Shown here: positions 16,203-23,964 of the stretch, in pieces
How positions within the stretch are numbered: the first letter of the stretch is position 1
How the letters are laid out: the number at the start of each line of letters is the position of its first letter
Assembly (NCBI RefSeq): GCF_004795055.1
Contig: NZ_SSBJ01000049.1
Location: 1 to 41,865 of the forward strand
DNA: 41,865 nt
DNA from: Streptomyces sp. A1136
Lineage (GTDB): Bacteria > Actinomycetota > Actinomycetes > Streptomycetales > Streptomycetaceae
Direction of reading: 5' to 3'
Program-made: the position numbers and the translations under genes
Notes under the pieces: model-generated
Database searches by the model: none
Seen by the model: the letters and a program-made list of their open reading frames with translations, nothing else
Told to the model about the DNA's origin: nothing

Positions 16203-16242
16203 CGGCGGCCGCGGTGGTCCCCCCTGGCCACCGCGGCCGCCG
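16203..16242. terminator. Strong hairpin downstream of afsS
   Basis: A perfect 15-bp stem (16203-16217 with 16228-16242) and 10-base loop, 126 bases past the afsS stop in the direction of transcription. It is probably the end of the afsR-afsS transcript. No T tract is present. Confidence 0.7.
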
Positions 16243-16243
16243 T

Positions 16244-16350
16244 CCCCCGTACGAGCCCTCGGGTCTCCCCCGTACGCATCCCCCCGTACGCATCCCCGTG
16301 GGCTTCCCCCGTACGTCCCCCGTACGTCCCCCGTACGTTTCCCCCGTGCG
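16244..16350. repeat. Cluster of CCCCCGTACG repeats in the afsS 3' region
   Basis: Six exact copies of CCCCCGTACG (starting at 16244, 16267, 16281, 16306, 16317, 16328) plus one CCCCCGTGCG (16341). The last four are nearly in tandem with an 11-13-bp pitch. Each unit contains the self-complementary CGTACG. The cluster lies between afsS and its hairpin. Confidence 0.85.
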
Positions 16351-16367
16351 TGCTGTGCTCGCCTCGG

Positions 16368-16559
16368 CTACGGAAGCGGTCCGGACGCGTGGTTGTCCAG
16401 CGTCACGATGTCCGCGTCCGGAGTCTTGTCTTCCTGCCCGAGCAGCGGCGTACCGCCCGAGGCATGGTTGTCCAGCGGCTTGATCTCGATGCCCGACGCG
16501 TGGTTGTCGAGCGGTCTGATGTCGCCGTCGTTCGGCAGGGCGTTCTCGTTCGTCGTCAT
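16368..16559 (-). CDS. afsS: AfsS (AfsR2), small global activator of secondary metabolism
   Basis: Exactly 63 residues, the length of the characterised AfsS. LDNHASG appears three times, at residues 17-23, 29-35 and 54-60, matching the DNHAS-type repeats known from AfsS/AfsR2. The protein is acidic and probably disordered, with no membrane segment or signal peptide. In S. coelicolor, AfsR binds the afsS promoter and AfsS then stimulates antibiotic production by an unclear mechanism. ATG 16559 follows AGGAG at 8 bases. It lies 175 bp downstream of afsR with its own promoter-like region containing a 19-bp palindrome. Normal gene finders may miss or over-extend it: the frame is open back to 16757. 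Confidence 0.93.
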   Translation of the reverse strand: MTTNENALPNDGDIRPLDNHASGIEIKPLDNHASGGTPLLGQEDKTPDADIVTLDNHASGPLP

Positions 16560-16689
16560 CGTCGGATCTCCTGATGGATGAGTCGGGCCCGTTCGGCGAT
16601 TCCCCCGTGGACCGCCGAACGGGTAGTCCTCCAGTCGACCCGCGAGTCCCCCGACCCGCCGAGCCGATGTATTCATGATGGCGGGCGGC

Positions 16690-16719
16690 GATAAACGAAC
16701 GATGAACGTCACGTTCATC
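16690..16719 (-). promoter_or_regulatory. afsS promoter control region (palindrome and PHO-like direct repeats)
   Basis: A perfect 19-bp palindrome, GATGAACGT-C-ACGTTCATC, spans 16701-16719. On the coding (minus) strand, GTTCATC (16707-16701) and GTTTATC (16696-16690) form direct repeats at 11-bp pitch, the geometry of AfsR and PhoP (PHO-box) sites at the afsS promoter of S. coelicolor. Their position 130-160 bp before the afsS ATG, just past the afsR stop, fits AfsR activation of afsS. Confidence 0.7.
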
Positions 16720-16734
16720 GGTCTACCGCGCAGG

Positions 16735-19700
16735 TCAGGCCGCCAGTTGTGACGCAAGTAACGTACGTACTTCGGCCAGCTCCGCCGAACCCAGTTGCGC
16801 GAACACGCTCTCCGCGTCCCGCCAGCACACCCGCGCCCGGTCCCGCTGCCCCAGCCGCACCAGGGCCTTCCCCAGCACCGTCAGCACGGTCGCCCGGCGC
16901 CACTCGCCGCCGATACCGCGCAGCGCGATGGCCTGCTCGGCGTGCGAGGCGGCCAGCGTCGGCCGGTCGGCCGCCAGATGCGCTTCCGCGAGCCGGAAGT
17001 GCGTCACGCCCTCCCACAGCGGCTGCCGGTTCTCGTGGAACAGCGAAAGCGCCTCGCCGAGCTGCTCCAGCGCCTCCCCGAGCCGGCCCGCCTGGGTGAG
17101 CGCGATGCCCAGCGCGTAGCGGCCGTTGGCCAGGCGCAGGGTCAGGCCCATCCGGTCGTAGATGGCGATGCCCTGTTGTGCGAGGTCTATGGCACTGGTG
17201 AGACGGCCCAGTTCGACGTGGATGCGGGACAGGTTGCACAGGGCGCTGGCCTCGCCGACGAAGTTGGCGTCGGCGCGGAAGTTCGCGATCGCCTCCAGCA
17301 GGAACCGCTCGCCGTCGGCGTGCCGCCCCTGGTAGAGCGCGATGATCCCGCGGTCGTTGGGGGCCCAGCAACTGGGCAGCGGGTCGTCGGCCTCGCGGGC
17401 CAGGGCCATCGCCCGGCGCGCTTCGTCGTCGGCCTCCGCGAAGCGTCCCGCCACCAGGTGGACCATCGTCAGCGTGGTGCGGGCCCGGCCCTCGGCGTGC
17501 GGGTCCCGGACGCCGCGCGCCGTCTCGCAGAGCGCGCGGGCGGCGGACTCGTACTGTTTCGAGTTGGCCCCGGACTCGGTGAGGTCCTTCGCCGCCCACA
17601 GCAGGTCCACCGCCCGGCGCAGCACGTCCGGCCGCTCGGCGCCGCGGACGGAGGCCTGCCGGACGCAGGCGAGCAGCGGGTCCGCCTCGGCGAACAGCCA
17701 GTCCAGCGCGGTGCGCGCCTCGGTGAAGGCCAGTCCCGGATGGCGGGTGGCGGACATGTGGGCGGGCAGCCGGTCGCCGGGGCGTTCCAGCGCGTACACC
17801 CCGGCGGCGGTGGCGAGGTAGAAGTCGAGGAGCCGGTCGAGGGCGGCGGTGCGGCCGGCCGGTGGCTGTTCGTCGCGATCGGCGCAGGCACGCGCGTAGA
17901 GGCGTACGAGGTCGTGGAAGCGGTAACGGCCGGGCGCGGCCGATTCGAGCAGGGAGCAGTCGACCAACGCTTCGAGGAGGTCCTCGGTGTCGTGCTCCGG
18001 CAGGTCCAGCAGGGCGGCGGCGGCCGGGAGGGAGATGTCGGGGCCGTCCGCGAGCCCGAGGAGCCGGAAGGCCCGCTGCTGGGCGGGCTCCAACTGGCCG
18101 TAGCCCAGCTCGAAGGTGGCCTTGACGGCCAGGTCGCCGGCCTGGAGTTCGTCCAGGCGGCGACGCTCGTCGGCGAGCTTCGCGGCGAGGACGGAGACGG
18201 TCCAGGTGCGGCGGGCGGCGAGTCGGGAGGCGGCGATGCGGATGGCGAGCGGCAGGAACCCGCAGGCTCCGACCACGTCGAGGGCGGCCTGCCGCTCGGA
18301 GCGCACGCGTTCCTCGCCCACGATGCGGGTGAACAACTGGAGCGCCTCGTCGGGGCTCATCACGTCCAGGTCCACGAGGTGGGCCCCCGCGAGGCCCGAC
18401 ATGCGGACCCGGCTGGTGACGAGGGCGGCGCAGCCCTCGGTGCCCGGCAGCAGCGGGCGCACCTGGGCGGCGTCGCGGGCGTTGTCGAGGAGGACGAGCA
18501 CGCGGCGGCCGTCGAGCGTGGAGCGGTACAGCGCGGCCCGTTCGGCGGCGGTGTCGGGGATGGTGGTGTCGGGGATGCCCAGCGCGCGCAGGAAGGACCC
18601 GAGGACGGCGACGGGCTCGGCGGGTCGCGGTTCGGTTCCCTGGAGGTCGACGTAGAGCTGCCCGTCGGGGAAGTGCGGGCGGGCGGCGTGCGCGACGTGT
18701 ACCGCGAGGGTGGTCTTGCCGACGCCGCCGATGCCGGCGAGCGCGGATACGGCCATCACCTGGCCCTCGGCGCCGGCCAGGATCTCGCCGAGCTCGTTGA
18801 CGAAGGGGGTCCGGCCGGTGAAGTCGGGGACGGTCGCCGGCAGTTGCGCCGGCCGGACGGCCACGGGCGTGGCGGCCGGGGTCGGGCCCTCGACGCGGGC
18901 GAGTTCGGCGTCTGCGCGAAGGATGCGCTGCTGGAGCGCGGAGAGTTCGGGACGGGGATCGACACCGAGTTCGTCGGCGAGGAGGCGGCGGGTGTCGGCG
19001 TAGACGGCGAGGGCCTCGGCCTGGCGGCCGCTGCGGTACAGGGCGAGCATCAGCAGCTCGCGCAGCCGTTCGCGCAGGGGGTGGGCCGCGGTGAGGGCGG
19101 TGAGCTCGGAGACGGCCTCGGCGTGGTGGCCGACCTCCAGGTCCAGGTCGAGGCGGGTTTCGAGGAGCTGGAGGCGCCATTCCGCGAGGCGGGTGCGCTC
19201 GGTGTCGGCGTGCGGGCCGGGGACCCCGGCGAGGGGTTCGCCGTCCCACAGGTCCAGGGCGCGGGCGAGCAGCGTACGGGCGAGGACGCGGTCCCCGGCG
19301 GCGCGGGCCTTGTCGGCGTCGGCGGCGAGGGCGCGGGCGACGCCGAGGTCCAGGGCGGCGGCGTGGTGCAGGCGGATCGCGTAACCGCCGGCGTCGGTGA
19401 CGAGGAGCCCCGGGTCGAGGACCTTGCGCAGGCGCGAGGCGTACGTACGGATCGTGGCGAGGGCCTGCTGCGGCGGCTCCTCGCCCCAGATGGCGTCGAT
19501 GAGTTCGGGCGCGGTGGCGGTGCGGCCGTCGCGGAGCAGCAGCGCGGCGAGCAGGGCGCGCTGCTGCGGGCTGCCGGAGGGCAGTGACTCGGAGCCGCGC
19601 CAGGCGCGGACGGTGCCGAGGACGGCGAAGCGGTTGCCGGCGACGGGCTCGGCGGGGGTGGGCTCGGCGGTGGGGCCCGCGGTGGGGAAGGTGGCGGTGG

Positions 19701-19827
19701 GCGCGCCGGGGGGTGTGGGGGCGGACGTGGGCGCGCCGGCGGTGGTGGGTGCGCCGGCGGGGCTGGGGATGTTCCGGGCCGCCTCGGGGTGGTTCCGCTG
19801 GTGCGGGATGGCCGGTATGCCGTCCAT
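16735..19827 (-). CDS. afsR: AfsR, SARP-type activator with NB-ARC and TPR domains
   Basis: A 1030-residue pleiotropic activator (S. coelicolor AfsR is 993). After a Pro/Ala/Thr-rich N-terminal extension (1-65) comes the OmpR-type winged helix (about 66-160, FAVLGTVRAW to YASRLRKVLDP). The bacterial activation domain (about 165-305) follows, then the NB-ARC ATPase with Walker A GIGGVGKTT (about 364-372), VLLDNARD and TSRVRMSGLAG. The C-terminal half is TPR helices (about 690-1000, for example LCNLSRIHVELGRLTSAIDLA). AfsK phosphorylates the protein, raising its DNA binding and ATPase activity, and it then activates afsS. The codon for Leu1023 is TTA (16761-16759), so full translation should need the bldA tRNA. 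The run around it (GTA CGT ACG TTA CTT) is unusually AT-rich at third positions. It is divergent from the amidohydrolase. Confidence 0.96.
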   Translation of the reverse strand: MDGIPAIPHQRNHPEAARNIPSPAGAPTTAGAPTSAPTPPGAPTATFPTAGPTAEPTPAEPVAGNRFAVLGTVRAWRGSESLPSGSPQQRALLAALLLRDGRTATAPELIDAIWGEEPPQQALATIRTYASRLRKVLDPGLLVTDAGGYAIRLHHAAALDLGVARALAADADKARAAGDRVLARTLLARALDLWDGEPLAGVPGPHADTERTRLAEWRLQLLETRLDLDLEVGHHAEAVSELTALTAAHPLRERLRELLMLALYRSGRQAEALAVYADTRRLLADELGVDPRPELSALQQRILRADAELARVEGPTPAATPVAVRPAQLPATVPDFTGRTPFVNELGEILAGAEGQVMAVSALAGIGGVGKTTLAVHVAHAARPHFPDGQLYVDLQGTEPRPAEPVAVLGSFLRALGIPDTTIPDTAAERAALYRSTLDGRRVLVLLDNARDAAQVRPLLPGTEGCAALVTSRVRMSGLAGAHLVDLDVMSPDEALQLFTRIVGEERVRSERQAALDVVGACGFLPLAIRIAASRLAARRTWTVSVLAAKLADERRRLDELQAGDLAVKATFELGYGQLEPAQQRAFRLLGLADGPDISLPAAAALLDLPEHDTEDLLEALVDCSLLESAAPGRYRFHDLVRLYARACADRDEQPPAGRTAALDRLLDFYLATAAGVYALERPGDRLPAHMSATRHPGLAFTEARTALDWLFAEADPLLACVRQASVRGAERPDVLRRAVDLLWAAKDLTESGANSKQYESAARALCETARGVRDPHAEGRARTTLTMVHLVAGRFAEADDEARRAMALAREADDPLPSCWAPNDRGIIALYQGRHADGERFLLEAIANFRADANFVGEASALCNLSRIHVELGRLTSAIDLAQQGIAIYDRMGLTLRLANGRYALGIALTQAGRLGEALEQLGEALSLFHENRQPLWEGVTHFRLAEAHLAADRPTLAASHAEQAIALRGIGGEWRRATVLTVLGKALVRLGQRDRARVCWRDAESVFAQLGSAELAEVRTLLASQLAA

Positions 19828-19934
19828 CTGTCGTCCCCCCTGCCTTCCGTCGGTGTAAGGGCCAGTCTGCCCTGTCTTGCGTCCACCCGTCAGCCCGCAG
19901 CGGAGTGATCCCTTCCCGGACGACGCGGAACTAG

Positions 19935-19963
19935 CTGACGATCCGTCAGATCGACGCTACCGT
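19935..19963 (+). promoter_or_regulatory. Operator site 4 over a leaderless promoter
   Basis: The perfect palindrome CTGACG-ATC-CGTCAG (19935-19949) supplies a -35-like CTGACG at 19935-19940. Exactly 17 bp follow, then -10 TACCGT (19958-19963), seven bases before the ATG at 19971. There is no Shine-Dalgarno, so the message is probably leaderless. A bound repressor would cover the -35 and spacer. Confidence 0.75.
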
Positions 19964-19970
19964 AGTCGTC

Positions 19971-21188
19971 ATGGAGACCTTCCCGAAGATCATCTCGGTG
20001 GACGACCACACGGTGGAGCCCCCTCACGTCTGGCAGGACCGGCTCCCGTCCAAGTACCGCGACATCGGCCCCCGCGTCGTCCGCGCCCCGTTGAAGGAGA
20101 TGACCTTCCTCGGCGGGAAGTTCGCCCCCGTCATGGGCGCCAAGGGCGACGATGGGCCCATCGGCGACTGGTGGGTGTACGAGGACCTGCACCGGCCGCT
20201 CACCCGCCTCGACACGTCCGTGGGATACGACCGCGACGAGATCAAACTGGAAGTCATCACCTACGAGCAGATGCGCCCGGGCTCCTTCTCGGTTCCCGAT
20301 CGACTCGCCGACATGGACGTCAACCACGTCCAGTCCGCCCTCTGCTTCCCGACGTTTCCGCGCTTTTGCGGTCAGACCTTCACCGAAGCCGCCGACCGCG
20401 AACTGGGGCTGCTCGGCGTGCGGGCGTACAACGACTGGATGGTCGAGGAATGGTGCGGCCCGGACGCCCGGGGCCGTCTCGTCCCGCTCACCCTCGTGCC
20501 CCTCTGGGACGCGGGACTGGCCGCGGCGGAGGTCCGCCGCAACGCCGCGCGCGGGGTGCGGGCCGTCGCCTTCTCCGAGATACCCCCGCACCTGGGGCTC
20601 CCCTCCATCCACACCGACGACTGGGACCCTTTCCTCCGGGCCTGCGACGAGACCGGCACGGTCATCGCCATGCACATCGGCTCCTCCTCCCGGATGCCGT
20701 CGACCTCGGCGGACGCCCCGCCGGCCGTCGGCTCCACCATCACCTTCGCCAACTGCTGCTTCTCGATGGTCGACTGGCTGATGAGCGGCAAGTTCGAGCG
20801 CTTCCCGAACCTGCGGATCATGTACGCGGAGGGCCAGATCGGGTGGATCCCGTACATCCTGGAGCGCGCGGACGTGGTGTGGGAGGAGAACCGCGGCTGG
20901 GGCGGCGTGGCGGACAAGGTCCACCGGCCGCCGTCCGAACTGTTCGCGGAACACGTCTTCGGCTGCTTCTTCGACGACGCGTTCGGGCTGCGGAACCTCG
21001 ACGCGATCGGCGTGGGCAACGTCCTCTACGAGACGGACTACCCGCACTCGGACTCCACCTGGCCCAAGTCCCGCGAGGTCGGCGAGGCGCAGATGGGGCA
21101 CCTCGCGCCCGACGTCGTGGAGCGGATCGTCCGGGGCAACGCCATCGACCTCCTCGGCCTGACCCCGGAAGGGTTGTGGGCGGGGTGA
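19971..21188 (+). CDS. Amidohydrolase family 2 protein (metal-dependent hydrolase or decarboxylase-like)
   Basis: A 405-residue TIM-barrel protein of the Amidohydrolase_2 (ACMSD-like) family. The N-terminal metal motif is IISVDDHTVEPPHVW (D-x-H-x-x-E form). The barrel continues with LADMDVNHVQSALCFPTFPRF, VIAMHIGSSS (metal His), MYAEGQIGWIPYILERAD and NVLYETDYPHSDSTWP (catalytic Asp). Family members hydrolyse or decarboxylate cyclic and aromatic acids, and many relatives sit in terpene- or steroid-like catabolic loci. The substrate here is unknown. It is a single gene with its own copy of the palindrome (site 4), hence a regulon member in spite of being separated from the others by afsR. Start chosen at ATG 19971 from the leaderless promoter geometry. 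Confidence 0.88.
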   Translation: METFPKIISVDDHTVEPPHVWQDRLPSKYRDIGPRVVRAPLKEMTFLGGKFAPVMGAKGDDGPIGDWWVYEDLHRPLTRLDTSVGYDRDEIKLEVITYEQMRPGSFSVPDRLADMDVNHVQSALCFPTFPRFCGQTFTEAADRELGLLGVRAYNDWMVEEWCGPDARGRLVPLTLVPLWDAGLAAAEVRRNAARGVRAVAFSEIPPHLGLPSIHTDDWDPFLRACDETGTVIAMHIGSSSRMPSTSADAPPAVGSTITFANCCFSMVDWLMSGKFERFPNLRIMYAEGQIGWIPYILERADVVWEENRGWGGVADKVHRPPSELFAEHVFGCFFDDAFGLRNLDAIGVGNVLYETDYPHSDSTWPKSREVGEAQMGHLAPDVVERIVRGNAIDLLGLTPEGLWAG

Positions 21189-21417
21189 GGTCGGGTCGCG
21201 GCGGGTCGGTGCGGGCGGTGACGGATACGGGTGGATGAGCCGGCGCGCCCCGTGGGAGGGGCGTGAGGTTCGTACGGTCCGCTCGTGGCAACACCCGCGT
21301 CCCGGAAGTGGGATGGTGGAGCCCGGGGTCTCGGCGGGGTCCGGCCCTTGCGGCGGCGGGGGTGCCAGGGCATGCTTCGCCAGAGCAAAGCGGGGAGCGT
21401 GGCGAGGGGTGGCTCGG

Positions 21418-22260
21418 GTGGACAAGCGGACCGTGGTGACCGCGGTGCTGTGCGGGGTGGCGGCGCTGGGCGCGTCCGCGGCCATGACTACGGTGGTGCC
21501 GGCCGCGGACGGGACGGTGTCGGCGCATCCGAAGTCGGCACCCTCGGGGACGGCTTCCGCGAAGCCGCCGTCGCGGTCGCAATCGGCGAAGCAGCCCCAA
21601 CTGGCGAAGCCGCCGCGGCCGAGCTCGACACCGGTGACCCCGCGTCCCGGCGGACCGTCCGCCTTCACGGGTGCGCTGTTCGAGGGTGGTCTGGACGGTG
21701 ATCACTTCTGCACCGCGACCGTCGTGCACAGCCCCGGCCGGAACCTGATCGTCACCGCCGGACACTGCCTGGTGGCGGGAAAGGACGGCGTGGGCGGCGC
21801 GGTCTTCGCACCCGCGTACGCGAACGGGAAGGCGCCGTACGGTACGTGGAAGCTCGAAGAGGTCTACGAGGACACGCGCTGGACGGACGACGGGAACGAC
21901 GACTACGACCTCGCCTTCGCCCGCCTCGCCCCCGACGCGTCGGGCCGCGACATCGAGGACCTCACGGGCGCCGCCGTCCTGGACACGTCGGGCCGTACCG
22001 GCGAAGAGGTCACGGTGACGGGCTACCCGGCCGACCGCAAGGTGCCCCGCACGTGCACGGCGGTGTCGGTCCGGGAGAAGGCGACCGAGCAGCGCTTCGA
22101 CTGCGCCGACTTCCCGGGCGGGACGAGCGGCAGCGCGTGGATCGCCCGTGACGGGAAGATCGTCGGCATCCTGACGGGCGGCGATACGGACGACGTCTCC
22201 ACGAGCACCGTGCTGGGGGAGTACGCGGCTTCCCTGTACGCCCGCGCGACGGCGGGCTGA
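21418..22260 (+). CDS. Secreted trypsin-like serine protease (S1 family)
   Basis: A 280-residue protein from GTG 21418 (GAGGGG upstream). A signal peptide (KRTVVTAVLCGVAALGASA) leads into a Ser/Lys/Pro-rich linker (about residues 40-80) and then a chymotrypsin-fold domain. The triad is visible as His in TAGHC, Asp in DDYDLAFARL and Ser in GGTSGSAW; Cys pairs (FCTATVV with AGHC, RTCTAV with RFDCADF) could form disulfides. The protein is somewhat small and resembles V8/trypsin-like secreted peptidases of actinobacteria. In-frame codons allow an upstream extension to 21235, but it lacks signal-peptide character. It has no operator copy, so it is not obviously part of the surrounding regulon. Confidence 0.88.
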   Translation: MDKRTVVTAVLCGVAALGASAAMTTVVPAADGTVSAHPKSAPSGTASAKPPSRSQSAKQPQLAKPPRPSSTPVTPRPGGPSAFTGALFEGGLDGDHFCTATVVHSPGRNLIVTAGHCLVAGKDGVGGAVFAPAYANGKAPYGTWKLEEVYEDTRWTDDGNDDYDLAFARLAPDASGRDIEDLTGAAVLDTSGRTGEEVTVTGYPADRKVPRTCTAVSVREKATEQRFDCADFPGGTSGSAWIARDGKIVGILTGGDTDDVSTSTVLGEYAASLYARATAG

Positions 22261-22348
22261 GCGCGGGGACGAGCGGGCGGTGGGCCGGCGGCGGCCCGTT
22301 CCCGGGTGACGCCGTGTGGCCTCGCCTGATCCCGTCCGCTCCCGGTGG

Positions 22349-22789
22349 TCAGGCGATCAGGCCGAGGTGGACCGGTCCGGCGGAGGCGCGGGCCAGCAGC
22401 TCGTTCAGTCGCGGCGGCCACAGGGGTTCCCCGAGCGTGGCCAGCGCACTCGGGGAGAGCCAGCGCCAGTGGGCCTCGGGGTACTCCGGGACGGGATCGC
22501 GGCGGGGGCCGGTGGTGACGTAGATGTGCTCGTGCTGGCGGACCCGTGTGCCCCGGTAGGTGAAGTCGTGCTCCCAGGTGCAGAGCAGTCGCTGCGGTTC
22601 CAGATCGGTCCACCCGGTCTCTTCGCGCAGCTCCCGCCGCACGCACTCCTCGGGGCTCTCCCCGGGGTCGATGCCTCCGCCGGGCGGGAGCCAGTGGATG
22701 CCGACTTCGCTGTTGTTCTCCCGGAAGAGGAACACCGATCCGGTCGGGGAGAGTACGACAATTCGCGCTGCCTGACGGGGAGTTCTCAT
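22349..22789 (-). CDS. Nudix hydrolase
   Basis: A 146-residue Nudix protein that would hydrolyse a nucleoside diphosphate linked to another moiety. The Nudix box GGGIDPGESPEECVRRELREETGW (G-x5-E-x7-R-E-x2-E-E-x-G, about residues 36-58) is complete, with all catalytic acidic residues. A C-terminal strand, EAHWRWLSPSALATL, is typical of the family. ATG 22789 is preceded at six bases by TACCAT (22801-22796) and lacks a Shine-Dalgarno, suggesting a leaderless message. It converges with the protease gene over 88 bp. Substrate unknown. Confidence 0.9.
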   Translation of the reverse strand: MRTPRQAARIVVLSPTGSVFLFRENNSEVGIHWLPPGGGIDPGESPEECVRRELREETGWTDLEPQRLLCTWEHDFTYRGTRVRQHEHIYVTTGPRRDPVPEYPEAHWRWLSPSALATLGEPLWPPRLNELLARASAGPVHLGLIA

Positions 22790-22924
22790 CAGATCATGGT
22801 ACGTCGGAAGGGTCGGGACGGTACCTGTGTGTGGGTGGGGTTTTGGGGGCGGTGTCCCCGAGACCCGGCCTCGCCGGCGTCCGCCGCCCCCGTTGGGCCG
22901 CCGGGATTCGTGCACGCACCTTGC

Positions 22925-22939
22925 CTGACGGATCGTCAG
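22925..22939. promoter_or_regulatory. Operator site 5 (CTGACG-GAT-CGTCAG)
   Basis: Perfect 6-3-6 palindrome, 67 bp before the LLM/SDR operon. It lies between a possible -35 TTGCCT (22921-22926) and -10 GACGAT (22944-22949), 17 bp apart, where binding would exclude polymerase. Confidence 0.75.
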
Positions 22940-23006
22940 CTACGACGATGCGTCGGGCCGGTATGACGCATCGGCACGGCCCACACGAAGGCGAGGCGGT
23001 CACGAT

Positions 23007-23954
23007 ATGGCGCGCGTGTTCACCGAAGGCCGGCTGGCGTACGGGATGCAGCTCCCGATCCAGTCGCAGAGCACCCTGTACGCAGAGCCCTGGGAGGCCG
23101 CGGCCACCGCCGACGACCTCGCGGAGGTCGCCCGGGCCGCCGACCGGGCGGGGTTCGGTTACCTCGCCACCTGCGATCACGTGGCCGTCCCGCGCCGCCT
23201 CGCCGGGGCGATGGGCACCGTCTGGTACGACCCGGTGGCGACCCTGTCCTACCTCGCCGGGATCACCGAGAACGTCCGGCTGCTGAGCCACGTCGCGATC
23301 GTCGCACTGCGACACCCGCTGGTCACCGCGAAGCAGTACGCCACCCTCGACCACCTCTCGGGAGGGCGCCTGATCCTCGGGGTGGGGGCCGGGCACGTGG
23401 CGGAGGAGTTCGCGGTGCTCGGCGTCGACTTCGCACGCCGCGGGGCGGTGCTCGACGAGACGCTGGACGCCCTGCGCGCGGCCCTGGGCCCGGACGAGTA
23501 CCCACGGTTCGAGGGCGAGCGGTTCCCCTTCGCGGACCTCGGGCAGCGGCCCCGGCCCGCCCAGGCGCGGATTCCCGTGTGGGTCGGAGGCTCCTCGCCC
23601 GCCGCCGTGCGCCGGGCCGCCGTGCGCGGCGACGGCTGGCTCCCGCAGGGCGACCCGCGCGCGGCCCTCCCCGCGCAGATCGCCCGTATCAGGGAGCTGC
23701 GCGCGGCGGCCGGGGTGGAGGACCCGCCGGAGATCGGTGCGATCACCGAGGCGCTCTACGTCGGCGAGCCCGCCTGGGCCACCGGCCGCCGCACGCTCAC
23801 CGGCAAGGCGGAGGCGCTCGCCGCGTCCCTGCGCGAGTACGCCGCCCTCGGCGTGGATCAGATCCAGGTGCGTTTCCGCAGCCGCGACCGCGCCGAACTG
23901 ATCGACCAGATAGCCGCCTTCGGGGCCGAGGTGGCCCCCCTCCTCAACGACTAG
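23007..23954 (+). CDS. LLM-class flavin/F420-dependent oxidoreductase
   Basis: A 315-residue bacterial-luciferase-like TIM barrel. Features: LAYGMQLPIQSQ at the first strand, GFGYLATCDHVAVP, NVRLLSHVAIVALRHPL, TLDHLSGGRLILGVGAGHVAEEF (the most conserved block of F420/FMN LLM enzymes) and ARIPVWVGGSSPAAVRRA. Such enzymes use FMN or F420 for monooxygenation or dehydrogenation of ketones, alcohols or enoyl compounds; which cofactor is used cannot be decided. First gene of an operon with the SDR (10-bp gap). Operator site 5 controls it. ATG 23007 is chosen because AAGGCGAGG lies upstream. Confidence 0.9.
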   Translation: MARVFTEGRLAYGMQLPIQSQSTLYAEPWEAAATADDLAEVARAADRAGFGYLATCDHVAVPRRLAGAMGTVWYDPVATLSYLAGITENVRLLSHVAIVALRHPLVTAKQYATLDHLSGGRLILGVGAGHVAEEFAVLGVDFARRGAVLDETLDALRAALGPDEYPRFEGERFPFADLGQRPRPAQARIPVWVGGSSPAAVRRAAVRGDGWLPQGDPRAALPAQIARIRELRAAAGVEDPPEIGAITEALYVGEPAWATGRRTLTGKAEALAASLREYAALGVDQIQVRFRSRDRAELIDQIAAFGAEVAPLLND

Positions 23955-23964
23955 GAGCATCGGC

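Noticed and set aside
16244..16350. Repeat cluster considered as a CRISPR array
   Set aside because: Units are only about 10 bp with short irregular spacers and no cas genes nearby.
16795..19587. 930-codon plus-strand open frame opposite afsR
   Set aside because: Gly/Val/Gln-rich antisense reading of afsR without any recognisable domain.
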